A stretch of 35,000 bases of DNA. It comes from Rhodobacter sp. Lineage in GTDB: Bacteria; Pseudomonadota; Alphaproteobacteria; Rhodobacterales; Rhodobacteraceae. The DNA is taken from contig JADCEF010000081.1 in assembly GCA_020250445.1 (NCBI GenBank), forward strand, positions 1-35,000, in the 5' to 3' direction. The notes beneath the pieces are model-generated. The model was not told the DNA's origin. It did not search any database and worked only from the letters and a program-made list of their open reading frames with translations. The position numbers were made by a program, and so were the translations under genes. Within the stretch, counting starts at the first letter, position 1, and every line of letters starts with the position of its first letter. Shown here piece by piece: positions 8,148-19,771 of this stretch.

Positions 8148-9250
8148 GTGACAGGGCTTGCGATCACGGCGCTGACCCTTTCGCAGTTCCGCAGCTACCG
8201 CCTGGCGCGGCTGCACTTTGACGGCCGCCCCGCAGTGCTGTTCGGGGCCAACGGCGCGGGCAAGACCGGCGTGCTGGAGGCGGTTTCACTGCTTTCGCCC
8301 GGACGCGGGCTGCGCCGCGCCGCGCCGGGGGATCTGGCCCGCCGCCCCGAGGCACCGGGCTGGAAAATCGAAGCGCGGGCGCACTACCTTGACCGGATGC
8401 ATGAGATCGCAACCTGGTCCGAAGGCACCGAGGCGCGGCAGGTCCGCATCGACGGCAAGCCCGCCCCGCAGACGGCGCTGGCCCGGGTTCTGCGCATCCT
8501 CTGGCTGGTGCCTGCGATGGACCGGATGTGGATTGACGCCGCCGAGGGGCGGCGGCGGTTTCTGGACCGCATGACCTTGTCCTTCTGCCCCGACCATGCC
8601 GAGGCGAGCCTGGCCTATGAAAAGGCCATGCGCGAGCGCAACCGCCTGCTGCGCGACGGCATCACCGATGCGATGTGGCACGGTGCCCTGGAAAGCCAGA
8701 TGGCCAAAGCCGGGGCGACCATCATCGCCAACCGCGCCCTTGCCCTGTCCCAGCTTGAGGCAGCGCAGGACGGGGCCGATACCGCCTTTCCCCGCGCGGA
8801 CTTGCGTCTGACCAATCCCGAGCCGCTGCCGGAGAACGCGGGCGGCCTGGCGGCGGCGCTGGCCGAGGGGCGGCGGCGCGACCTGGCGGCAGGGCGGGCC
8901 CTGACCGGCCCGCATCGCACCGATCTGGCGGCAGTCTATGCCTTGAAGGGCGTTGCTGCGGATCAATGTTCCACCGGCGAACAGAAGGCCCTGCTGATTT
9001 CGCTGATCCTGGCCAATGCCCGCGCCCTTGCGGGTGGCATCGCAGCGCCTCCGGTCCTTTTGCTGGACGAGGTGGCGGCGCATCTTGATGTCGATCGCCG
9101 CGCCGCGCTTTACGACGAGATCGTCGCACTTGGTGCGCAGGCCCTGATGACGGGCACCGGGCAGGACCTGTTCGCGACGCTGGGGAACCGGGCGCAACAG
9201 TTCGCGGTCACCGAAACCGGCGGTGTGTCGCAAGCGGCAGAGGTGCCGTC

Positions 9251-9254
<4 letters not shown>
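8148..9254 (+). CDS. recF: DNA replication/repair protein RecF
   Basis: The 368-aa SMC-like ATPase helps load RecA at gaps together with RecO and RecR. Walker A is GANGAGKT (33-40); the ABC-type signature region (STGEQKALL) and Walker B with D-loop (VLLLDEVAAHLD) are near the C-terminus. The GTG at 8148, preceded by AAGGA, is preferred to an in-frame ATG at 8070, because the extra 26 residues would be encoded by the intergenic hairpin repeat and overlap dnaN. It overlaps the following exporter gene by ATGA. Family placement is secure. Confidence 0.94.
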
Positions 9255-12393
<3,139 letters not shown>

Positions 12394-12495
12394 GGCCGCG
12401 CTTCAGGCGCCCTGGCACCACGCCGGAATAGCACGCGCGACGCTTTGGCCCGGTGCCTGGTCCTGCGATTGGTTGCAAAGTTGTGGAGACGTCTC

Positions 12496-13347
12496 ATGCC
12501 CTGGACCCTGCAGTCTGAAACCGGTCGCCTCACGGATGTGCTGTTGTGCCGCCCCGACAATTACGACTGGATTCCGACCAATGCCATTGCCCGGGCCACC
12601 CTGTTGTCGGGCACGCCGATGGACCGCGCCCGGCTGGATGCGGAATATGCGGAATTCGAGGCGGCGCTGCACGAGGCCGGGGTCACGCGCCATTACCTTA
12701 TGCCCGAAGCGCATCTGAAGTATCAGGTCTACACCCGCGATTCGTCGCAGGTATCGCCGCTGGGCCCGGTTCTGACCATGCTTGCGATGCCGCAGCGGCG
12801 CGGCGAATATGCCTCGGTCCTGAATTTTTTCGACAACATGATGTGGAAAATGGCGACCGCAGGCACGGTCGAAGGCGGCGATATTCACCTGATCCGCCCC
12901 GGTCTGGCAGCCATCGGCACCAGCGGCGGGCGCACCGACCCCGCCGGGGCCGCGCAATATGCGGGCTGGCTGCGGGCCGAAGGGTGGGAGGTGATGGTCG
13001 TGCCCTTCGACGATCATTTCCTGCATCTGGACGTGATCTTTTCGATGTGCGCGCCGGGCCTTGCCCTGGCCTGCCCCGATGCCTTGCCGCCCGAATTCCT
13101 GGATTGGCTGCGCGATCACCAGATCCGCCTGATCCCTGTCGGCTACCGCGAGGCAATGGCGGATATGGCCTGTAACGTGCTGGCCCTGGGCCGCGACCGC
13201 GTGCTTTCGCCGCGCCATTCCACCTTTGCCAACGCCGCCCTGAGGGCCGAGGGGATCACCGTGCTGGACCCCGAATTGCGCCTGTTCGCCCATGGCGGCG
13301 GCAGCGCCCATTGCATGACCATGCCCCTGCGGCGGGACGACGACTGA
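12496..13347 (+). CDS. DDAH / arginine-deiminase-like amidinohydrolase
   Basis: The 283-aa protein belongs to the guanidino-group modifying superfamily (arginine deiminase, dimethylarginine dimethylaminohydrolase, amidinotransferase). Seen are YTRD (79-82), VEGGD (125-129), the catalytic His in FLHLDV (His177) and the nucleophilic Cys in GGGSAHCMTMPL (Cys273), in the family order. Such enzymes hydrolyse arginine, methylarginines or similar guanidino compounds to citrulline-type products. Length favours DDAH over the 400-aa arginine deiminases. The ATG at 12496 with GGAG upstream is chosen over the longer frame from 12445. No arginine-pathway gene adjoins, so the substrate is open. Confidence 0.8.
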   Translation: MPWTLQSETGRLTDVLLCRPDNYDWIPTNAIARATLLSGTPMDRARLDAEYAEFEAALHEAGVTRHYLMPEAHLKYQVYTRDSSQVSPLGPVLTMLAMPQRRGEYASVLNFFDNMMWKMATAGTVEGGDIHLIRPGLAAIGTSGGRTDPAGAAQYAGWLRAEGWEVMVVPFDDHFLHLDVIFSMCAPGLALACPDALPPEFLDWLRDHQIRLIPVGYREAMADMACNVLALGRDRVLSPRHSTFANAALRAEGITVLDPELRLFAHGGGSAHCMTMPLRRDDD

Positions 13348-13541
13348 CGCCGGGCGGCTGGCCATCGCCTTTGCGTTCCAGACTGACGATCTTGGTCACA
13401 AGGCGCGGCAACACCCGAACCTGCCGCGCCGCCCCCCGATGTCCGTGCCCTTCCGCGACAGAAGTGATGATCCGGCTGCGAAGCCGGGCAGGATGTCGCG
13501 GCACGCCGAAAGGCCGCGCCCTGCCCGAACGCTGACCGCTG

Positions 13542-14201
13542 TCAGCGGATCAGGCGCGCGGCAACCGCGCCCAAGTCCGCGAACCGATCCAAAAGCGCAT
13601 CGGGGGCCAGCCGGGCCACGCCGGTACCTTCCGGGCCGAAGGTGACCAGCGCCACCGGCACACCGGCGGCGCGCCCTGTATCGCGGTCCGTGGCCGTGTC
13701 GCCGACCAGCAGGGCGCGGCGCGCATCACCGCCCGCGCGGCGGATCGCCTCAAGCAGCGGGGCGGGATCAGGCTTGCGCACCGGCAGCGTACCAGCCCCC
13801 ACCAGCGCGCCGAACAGGTCGCGCACACCCAGCCGTTGCAACAGCGTCTCTGCCAGACCTTCGGGCTTGTTGGTGCAGACGGCGGTGGCATAGCCCGCGC
13901 GGCGCAGCGCCTCTACCGCTTCCACCGCCCCCGGATAGATTTGTGTCTGCCGGTCAATCGCCGCGCCATAGGCCGCCAGCAGGACCGGATACTGCGCATC
14001 AACCGCCGCCTCCGACACAATGCCCAGCCGCCCGAACCCCAGCCGCAGCATCGCCCGCCCGCCGTGAAAGGCGGTCAGCGCATCGGTCTGGTCCAAAAGG
14101 TCGCCATGCCCCAGCCCCCGGAAACAGGCATTGGCGGCCGCGATCAGGTCGGCACTGGTATCGGCCAGCGTGCCGTCAAGATCAAAGACCACTGTGCGCA
14201 T
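13542..14201 (-). CDS. gph: Phosphoglycolate phosphatase-like HAD hydrolase
   Basis: The 219-aa haloacid-dehalogenase phosphatase has motif I DLDGT with nucleophile Asp7 and Asp9, motif II TNKP (110-113), motif III Lys143 (RKPDP) and motif IV GDTATD with Asp168 and Asp172. A helical cap lies at about 15-85. This pattern matches Gph, which removes phosphate from 2-phosphoglycolate made during DNA repair or by Rubisco oxygenation; other small sugar phosphates are possible. It faces the DDAH-like gene tail to tail and is divergent from glmU. A short GC hairpin overlaps its stop codon at about 13532-13553. Confidence 0.85.
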   Translation of the reverse strand: MRTVVFDLDGTLADTSADLIAAANACFRGLGHGDLLDQTDALTAFHGGRAMLRLGFGRLGIVSEAAVDAQYPVLLAAYGAAIDRQTQIYPGAVEAVEALRRAGYATAVCTNKPEGLAETLLQRLGVRDLFGALVGAGTLPVRKPDPAPLLEAIRRAGGDARRALLVGDTATDRDTGRAAGVPVALVTFGPEGTGVARLAPDALLDRFADLGAVAARLIR

Positions 14202-14302
14202 GGGGATTCCCTGATTTCCGGCGTAAACTTATTCCGCTGCCAGGCCCTTGCGGCCCCGCCCGGCCCGGATAAAACGGGCACCGACAGAAGGAAAGGGGTT
14301 CC

Positions 14303-15655
14303 ATGCCCGTCTCAGTGATCATTCTTGCCGCCGGACAGGGCACGCGCATGAATTCCGACCTGCCCAAGGTCCTGCACGCCCTGGGGGCCGCCCCGCTGCT
14401 GCACCATGCGATGCGGGCCGCACAGGCGCTTGACCCCGAACGCACCATCGTTGTCGCCGGGCACGGGGCCGATCTTGTCAGCAAGGCCGCAAAAGCCTTT
14501 GATCCGGATGTGCAGATCGTGTTGCAGACCGAACAGCGCGGCACGGGCCACGCGGTGCAGCAAGCCGCCCCGCTGCTGGACGGGGTTGCGGGCGATACCA
14601 TCGTGCTTTATGGCGACACCCCCTTTGTGCGCCCCGAAACGCTGGACCGCCTGCGCCAGGCCCGTGCCCGCCACGCGGTCGTGGTTCTTGGCTTCTCCGC
14701 GCAGGACCCCGATCGCTATGGCCGCCTGCTGACAGCCGGAGAAGATCTGACCCGCATTGTCGAATACAAGGATGCCTCGGCCGAAGAACGTGCCATAACC
14801 CTCTGCAATTCCGGCGTGATCTGCGCAGAAACCTCTCTGCTTCTTGACCTTGTGTCGGGTCTTGGCACCGCCAATGCGGCCGGCGAGTTTTATCTGACGG
14901 ACGTCGTCGCCCTCGCGCGGGACCGCGGGTTGTCTGCAGGGGTTGTGATCTGCGACGAGGCCGAGACCCTGGGCATCAACACCCGCGCCCAGCTTGCCCG
15001 GGCCGAAGCGGCTTTCCAGACTGCCATGCGCGCCGAAGCTTTGGCGAACGGCGTGACCCTGACCGCCCCCGACACCGTCTTTTTCGCGCTGGATACCCAT
15101 ATCGGCCGCGATGCCATCATCGCGCCGAACGTGGTCTTTGGCCCCGGCGTCACCGTGGAATCGGGTGCCGTGATCCACGCTTTCTGCCATCTGGAAGGCT
15201 GCCATGTGTCGCGTGGGGCCAGCGTCGGCCCCTTCGCCCGTCTGCGCCCCGGGGCGGAACTGGCCGAAGACGTGCATGTCGGCAATTTCGTGGAACTCAA
15301 GAATGCGGTGCTGGACGAAGGCGTAAAGGTCGGCCACCTGACCTATCTGGGCGATGCCCATGTCGGCGAACACGCCAATATCGGGGCAGGCACGGTGACC
15401 TGCAACTTTGACGGCGTCACGAAGCACCACACCGAAATCGGCGCGCGTACCTTCATCGGGTCGGACACCATGCTGGTTGCCCCGGTCAGCATCGGCGCAG
15501 GTGCCATGACTGCCGCGGGCTCGGTGATCACCGCGGATGTCCCGGCGCAGGCCCTGGCCCTGGCCCGCGCGCGGCAGGTCAACAAGCCGGGCCTTGCCGC
15601 CCGGCTGATGGAGCGTCTGCGCACGATCAAGGCGGCAAAAGGCCAAGGCCGATGA
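14303..15655 (+). CDS. glmU: Bifunctional GlmU: GlcN-1-P acetyltransferase / UDP-GlcNAc pyrophosphorylase
   Basis: The 450-aa enzyme makes UDP-N-acetylglucosamine for peptidoglycan and lipopolysaccharide. The N-terminal uridylyltransferase domain has LAAGQGTRM (8-16), Lys22, QRGTGHAV (78-85) and YGDTP (103-107). From about residue 250 the hexapeptide repeats of a left-handed beta-helix follow, with the acetyltransferase segments VGNFVELKNA, LTYLGDAHVG, NIGAGTVTCNFDG and FIGSDTMLVAPV. AAAGGGG precedes the ATG. Its stop overlaps the start of the AlkD-like gene by ATGA, coupling the two. Confidence 0.97.
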   Translation: MPVSVIILAAGQGTRMNSDLPKVLHALGAAPLLHHAMRAAQALDPERTIVVAGHGADLVSKAAKAFDPDVQIVLQTEQRGTGHAVQQAAPLLDGVAGDTIVLYGDTPFVRPETLDRLRQARARHAVVVLGFSAQDPDRYGRLLTAGEDLTRIVEYKDASAEERAITLCNSGVICAETSLLLDLVSGLGTANAAGEFYLTDVVALARDRGLSAGVVICDEAETLGINTRAQLARAEAAFQTAMRAEALANGVTLTAPDTVFFALDTHIGRDAIIAPNVVFGPGVTVESGAVIHAFCHLEGCHVSRGASVGPFARLRPGAELAEDVHVGNFVELKNAVLDEGVKVGHLTYLGDAHVGEHANIGAGTVTCNFDGVTKHHTEIGARTFIGSDTMLVAPVSIGAGAMTAAGSVITADVPAQALALARARQVNKPGLAARLMERLRTIKAAKGQGR

Positions 15656-16371
15656 CCGATGATCCTGCCCCCGGCGTCACCGCGCCGCTGCTGCCCGCCG
15701 CCCTTGCCGCGCTGGAGGCCCTGGCAGACCCGGCGAAAGCCGCAGAGATGCTGGCCTATCACAAGGCAAAGCGCCGCTACCTGGGCGTGCCGGTCCCGCA
15801 GATCGAAGCGCTGGTCGCAGACTGGCGCGCGGCTGCCACGCTGGACGGTCGTGTGGCCCTGGCCGCCGGGCTCTGGGACAGCGACATCCACGAGGCGCGC
15901 GTCGCCGCCGCCAAACTGCTGACCCAGGCCCGCATCCGCCCCGACAGGGCGGTCTGGGACCTGCTGTGCACCTGGGTGCCGGGGTTTGACGGCTGGGCGC
16001 TGGCCGACCATGCCACCATCGCCGCGCAGAAACGCCTGGTCGCCGACCCGTCGCGCCTGGCCACCGTCGCAGGCTGGACAACCCATCCAAACATGTGGGC
16101 GCGCCGCGCCGCGCTGGTCATCACCCTGCCTTATGCCCGGATGAACAACCCCAAACCCGCCGACCTTGCCATCCGCGAAACCGCCCTCGGCTGGGCTGAA
16201 AGCTATATCGCCGACCGCGACTGGTTCATTCAAAAGGCCATTGCCTGGTGGCTGCGTGACCTGTCGAAACACGACCCCGCCCGCAGCAGCGCCTTTCTGG
16301 CGGCCCATGGCGCAAAGCTGAAAAGCTTCGCCCGGAAAGAGGCCGCCCGGCATTTGACCGCCATGTCCTGA
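15652..16371 (+). CDS. DNA alkylation repair protein (AlkD-like, HEAT repeats)
   Basis: The 239-aa all-helical protein matches the AlkD family of HEAT-repeat DNA glycosylases, which excise bulky or positively charged N-alkyl purines without flipping the base. Family segments visible are HKAKRRYLGVPVPQIEALV near residue 45, WALADHA with a Trp/Asp pair, HPNMWARRAALV, and DWFIQKAIAWWLRDLSKHDP, where AlkD has its catalytic-site aromatic and basic residues. Activity is inferred from family only; some members lack it. It is translationally coupled to glmU (ATGA overlap), a pairing with no evident functional logic. Confidence 0.85.
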   Translation: MTDDPAPGVTAPLLPAALAALEALADPAKAAEMLAYHKAKRRYLGVPVPQIEALVADWRAAATLDGRVALAAGLWDSDIHEARVAAAKLLTQARIRPDRAVWDLLCTWVPGFDGWALADHATIAAQKRLVADPSRLATVAGWTTHPNMWARRAALVITLPYARMNNPKPADLAIRETALGWAESYIADRDWFIQKAIAWWLRDLSKHDPARSSAFLAAHGAKLKSFARKEAARHLTAMS

Positions 16372-16391
16372 CCAAATCTGCTGTCTGATCC

Positions 16392-16460
16392 ATTTTCTGT
16401 TCACAAGTATCCTCGGGGGTGAATTGGCCGCAGGCCAAGAGGGGGCAGACAGCCCCCGCC
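16392..16460 (-). repeat. Rhodobacteraceae-type intergenic hairpin repeat, copy 2 (inverted)
   Basis: Read on the minus strand, the end ACCCCCGAGGATACTTG followed by TGAACAGAAAATG matches the tail of the unit at 8096-8134. The plus-strand part carries two perfect hairpins: TTGGCC/GGCCAA (16424-16438, loop GCA) and GGGGGC/GCCCCC (16441-16457, loop AGACA). It lies between the AlkD-like gene and moaA and probably supplies the terminator-like structure there. Confidence 0.7.
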
Positions 16461-16532
16461 CCGGCGCGCTTCATGAATGCCGCCCCCAAACAACCGCTTG
16501 CCCCGCCCCCGCGCAATCCCTACCTTGCGCGC

Positions 16533-17540
16533 ATGACCGCCCCGCTGATTGATCCCTTTGCCCGCGCCATCACCTACCTGCGCGTCTCGGTCACCGACCG
16601 CTGCGATTTCCGATGCGTCTATTGCATGTCCGAAAACATGACCTTCCTGCCCAAGGCGGACCTGCTTTCGCTGGAGGAGTTGGATCGCCTCTGTTCCGTC
16701 TTTGTCGGCCTTGGCGTGCAGAAGCTGCGCATCACCGGGGGCGAGCCGCTTGTGCGCAAGGGCATCCTGACCTTCTTCCAGCGGATGTCGCGGCACCTTG
16801 ACTCGGGCGCGCTCAAGGAACTGACGCTGACCACCAACGGATCCCAGCTGGCAAGATACGCCCCCCAGCTTGCCGCCTGCGGCGTGAGGCGCGTCAATGT
16901 CTCGCTCGACACGCTGGACCCTGCGAAGTTTGCCAGGATCACCCGCTGGGGCCGTCTGCCCCAGGTGATGGACGGTATTGCCGCCGCCCGCGCCGCCGGG
17001 ATGCGGGTGAAGATCAACGCGGTCGCGCTGAAGGGCGTGAACGAGGATGAGTTGTTCACCCTCACCGAATGGTGCGCGCAAGGCGGCCACGATCTGACCT
17101 TTATCGAGGTCATGCCGATGGGCGACCTTGGCAATGAAGACCGCCTTGATCAGTACTGGTCGCTGAAAGACCTGCGCGCGCGCCTTGCCACCCGCTTTGC
17201 CCTGACCGACCTGACCGACCGCAGCGGCGGCCCCGCCCGTTATGTCCGGCTGGAGGAAACCGGGCAGAAGATCGGCTTTATAACGCCGCTAAGCCATAAC
17301 TTCTGCGAAAGCTGCAACCGCGTGCGGCTGACCTGCACGGGAGAGTTGTACATGTGTCTGGGTCAGGAAGACAGGGCAGACCTGCGCGCGCCGCTGCGCG
17401 CCGCCCCTGCCGATGATGCCGCCGTCGAACAGGCCATCCGCCGCGCCATCCTGCACAAGCCCAAGGGGCATGATTTCGACTATTCCCGCCAGACCGTCGC
17501 AGGCCAGGTCACCCGCCACATGAGCCATACGGGCGGGTAA
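16533..17540 (+). CDS. moaA: GTP 3',8-cyclase MoaA (molybdenum cofactor)
   Basis: This 335-aa radical-SAM enzyme converts GTP to 3',8-cyclo-GTP, the first step of molybdenum cofactor synthesis. The radical-SAM cluster ligands are Cys24, Cys28 and Cys31 in CDFRCVYC; the second [4Fe-4S] site is in [11 protein letters not shown] and the downstream Cys; GGEPL binds SAM; and the chain ends in the Gly-Gly tail needed for activity. The ATG at 16533 gives [24 protein letters not shown]-like sequence; a longer frame from 16419 would be coded by the hairpin repeat. No other mo-cofactor gene adjoins. Confidence 0.96.
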   Translation: MTAPLIDPFARAITYLRVSVTDRCDFRCVYCMSENMTFLPKADLLSLEELDRLCSVFVGLGVQKLRITGGEPLVRKGILTFFQRMSRHLDSGALKELTLTTNGSQLARYAPQLAACGVRRVNVSLDTLDPAKFARITRWGRLPQVMDGIAAARAAGMRVKINAVALKGVNEDELFTLTEWCAQGGHDLTFIEVMPMGDLGNEDRLDQYWSLKDLRARLATRFALTDLTDRSGGPARYVRLEETGQKIGFITPLSHNFCESCNRVRLTCTGELYMCLGQEDRADLRAPLRAAPADDAAVEQAIRRAILHKPKGHDFDYSRQTVAGQVTRHMSHTGG

Positions 17541-17698
17541 GGCCGGGAACGGCAGATGAAGAGGGAAACCTGTTGCCCTGCGCGGGCCTTTTGCAGCGGG
17601 TATGATCGGCTTTCCTGACTACCTCTCAAGATCAATCTTGCCATGAAGAACGCTGACAGCCTGCGGTCTGTGTGATCATCCGGGATGGAACACGGGGC

Positions 17699-17852
17699 AC
17701 CGTCCCGCGCGGACGGGGGAAACGCGCTGCGTTTCCTGATCCCGCCCCCAACCGGAAAGTGAACAGCACCGCGCCCATGGCAAAGCCCATCGCCTTTGCC
17801 ATGCATCGCCGCCCCTTGGGAACCGGGGACCAAGGCCCCCGGCCAGCGCCCG
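17699..17852 (+). repeat. Intergenic repeat block R1, copy B
   Basis: Aligns by eye with the reverse complement of 37-196, including GGGGGAAACGCG, TGCGTTTCCTG, CCATGGCA, CCATCGCC and the hairpin CCGGGG...CCCCGG at its end. Small indels separate the conserved parts, suggesting an old, degenerate repeat. Confidence 0.7.
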
Positions 17853-17886
17853 GAAGGTACCGCGGCGCGTCTTCGGCACCCTGCCA
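17847..17886 (+). repeat. Repeat end block R3, copy B
   Basis: The 40-bp segment ending GCGTCTTCGGCACCCTG matches 21705-21744 (GCGTCTTCAGTACCCTG). Its reverse complement starts CAGGGTGCCGAAGAC, the same end motif that follows the ubiB, hutD and chrR stop codons. Confidence 0.65.
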
Positions 17887-17941
17887 CATGACCGATCCGA
17901 AAGGGTGGTCAAATCTGCAGGACCATGCTACAGATTGGGGC

Positions 17942-19771
17942 ATGGTCCTGCACAGCCCCAAGATAAGCCCATCTCGCCCGGTCATTCGCCAGCTTGACGA
18001 AGCCGCGATCAACCGCATCGCGGCGGGCGAGGTGGTGGAACGGCCCGCCTCTGCCGTCAAGGAACTGGTCGAAAATGCGATCGATGCCGGGGCCGGGCGG
18101 ATCACGGTTGACTATGCTGATGGCGGCAAGACGCTGATCCGCGTCACGGATGACGGCTGCGGCATGACGGCGGCCGATCTGCCGCTGGCGCTGTCGCGCC
18201 ATGCCACGTCCAAGATTGACGGATCTGACCTGCTGGCCATTTCCAGCTTTGGCTTCCGGGGCGAGGCGCTGCCCTCGCTTGGGGCGGTCGGGCGGCTTTG
18301 TGTGACCTCGCGCGTCGCGGGGGAAGAGGCCGGCTCGATGTCGGTCAGCGGCGGGCGGATCGAAGCGGTGCGGCCCGCCGCGCTGACGCAGGGCACGGTT
18401 GTCGAACTGCGCGATCTGTTCTTTGCCACCCCGGCGCGTCTGAAATTCCTGCGCAGCGACCGCGCCGAAGCCCAGGCGATTGCCGATGTCATCCGCAGGC
18501 TGGCCCTGGCGCAGCCCCTGGCGGGCTTTGTGCTGCGCGATGTGTCGGGCGGCGGCGAGGGGCGGGTGATGTTCCGCGCCGATCCGGAATCCGGCGATCT
18601 CTTCGATGCCCTTCTTGGGCGCAGCGGCCGTGTTCTGGGTGCCGATTTTGCCGACAATGCCCTGCGGGTTTCGGCAGAGCAGGACGGCATGCGCCTGTCG
18701 GGCTATGCGGCACTGCCCACCTATTCGCGCGGGTCTTCGGTGGCGCAGTTCCTGTTCGTCAACGGCCGCCCCGTTCTGGACCGCCTGCTGTTCGGTGCCC
18801 TCAGGGCTGCCTATTTCGATGTTCTCAGCCGCGACCGGCACCCTGCGGCCGTGCTGCGGCTGGACTGTGACCCGCAGCGGGTCGACGTGAACGTGCATCC
18901 GGCGAAATCCGAAGTCCGCTTCCGCGAGCCGGGCCTGGCGCGCGGGCTGATCGTCAGCGGCCTGCGTCAGGCGCTGGCTGACGGGGCGCGGCGGGCGTCG
19001 TCCACCCTCGGGGCCGCAACACTGGCGGCGCTGCAGCCGGATACGCCGCGCATCTACCGGATGGAACGCCCCCCGGCCCCCGCACTGAGGCGGGCCTTTC
19101 AGCTTCAGTCCCCCTTGCCCGCGGTGCCGGGCTTTGCCGAAGCCCGCTCGGCCCGGATCGAACCGGCAGAGGTGCAGCTTGGCACCGAAACCCTGCCTTT
19201 GGGCGCGGCCCGGGCACAGGTGCATGAAACCTACATCATCGCCCAGACCGAACGGGGCATTGTGATCGTCGATCAGCATGCTGCGCATGAACGGCTGGTC
19301 TATGAACGGCTGAAGCGCCAGCGCGCCGGGCAGGGCATTGCGGCGCAGTCGCTGCTGATTCCCGTCATCGTGGAGATGTCCGATGCCGATGCGGCGCGCC
19401 TGATGGAGGTGGCACCAGACCTGCAGAAGCTGGGGCTGACGGCAGAGCCCTTTGGCCGGGGCGCGGTTGCGGTGCGCGAGGTGCCCGCGATTCTGGGGCA
19501 GGTGGACGCGCGGCGGCTGATCCTGGATGTGCTGGACGAACTGTCCGACCTGGGGGACAGCGGCTTGGTGCAGGCAAAGATCGATGCCGTGCTCAGCCGT
19601 ATGGCCTGCCACGGATCAGTCAGGTCCGGCCGCCAGATGCGTGCCGAAGAAATGAATGCCCTGCTGCGCGAGATGGAGGCAACGCCCCATTCCGGCCAAT
19701 GCAATCACGGGCGACCGACCTATGTGGAACTGAAGCTGGCCGATATCGAACGGCTGTTCGGGCGGACATGA
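17942..19771 (+). CDS. mutL: DNA mismatch repair protein MutL
   Basis: The 609-aa GHKL ATPase links mismatch recognition by MutS to strand removal. The N-terminal domain has IRQLDEAAINRIAAGEV, ELVENAIDAG, the DDGCGM loop and GFRGEAL. The C-terminal domain carries the endonuclease motif DQHA-x2-E-x4-E starting at Asp444, together with ACHGS and the metal-site CNHGRP (Cys587), so this MutL should be a nicking endonuclease, as in bacteria lacking MutH. The ATG at 17942 is chosen because the preceding 90 in-frame codons are repeat-derived intergenic DNA with no homology to MutL. It overlaps rmuC by ATGA. Confidence 0.96.
   Translation: MVLHSPKISPSRPVIRQLDEAAINRIAAGEVVERPASAVKELVENAIDAGAGRITVDYADGGKTLIRVTDDGCGMTAADLPLALSRHATSKIDGSDLLAISSFGFRGEALPSLGAVGRLCVTSRVAGEEAGSMSVSGGRIEAVRPAALTQGTVVELRDLFFATPARLKFLRSDRAEAQAIADVIRRLALAQPLAGFVLRDVSGGGEGRVMFRADPESGDLFDALLGRSGRVLGADFADNALRVSAEQDGMRLSGYAALPTYSRGSSVAQFLFVNGRPVLDRLLFGALRAAYFDVLSRDRHPAAVLRLDCDPQRVDVNVHPAKSEVRFREPGLARGLIVSGLRQALADGARRASSTLGAATLAALQPDTPRIYRMERPPAPALRRAFQLQSPLPAVPGFAEARSARIEPAEVQLGTETLPLGAARAQVHETYIIAQTERGIVIVDQHAAHERLVYERLKRQRAGQGIAAQSLLIPVIVEMSDADAARLMEVAPDLQKLGLTAEPFGRGAVAVREVPAILGQVDARRLILDVLDELSDLGDSGLVQAKIDAVLSRMACHGSVRSGRQMRAEEMNALLREMEATPHSGQCNHGRPTYVELKLADIERLFGRT

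Larger units (their letters stand above)
17541..17941. other. Intergenic stretch between moaA and mutL
   Basis: No gene is supported in these 401 bp, although the mutL frame stays open through the second half. It contains a small perfect hairpin CAAGAT/ATCTTG at 17627-17640 and the R1/R3 repeat blocks at 17699-17886. No clear promoter was identified; one for mutL must lie near 17890-17930 or within the repeat. Confidence 0.6.

Noticed and set aside
17627-17640. FnrL-like site upstream of mutL
   Set aside because: CAAGATCAATCTTG is a hairpin but does not match TTGAT-N4-ATCAA.
17672-17941. N-terminal extension of mutL by 90 codons
   Set aside because: Encoded by the intergenic repeat R1/R3 and unlike any MutL N-terminus.
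17909-19612. 567-codon open frame opposite mutL
   Set aside because: Antisense to MutL; composition typical of complement frames.
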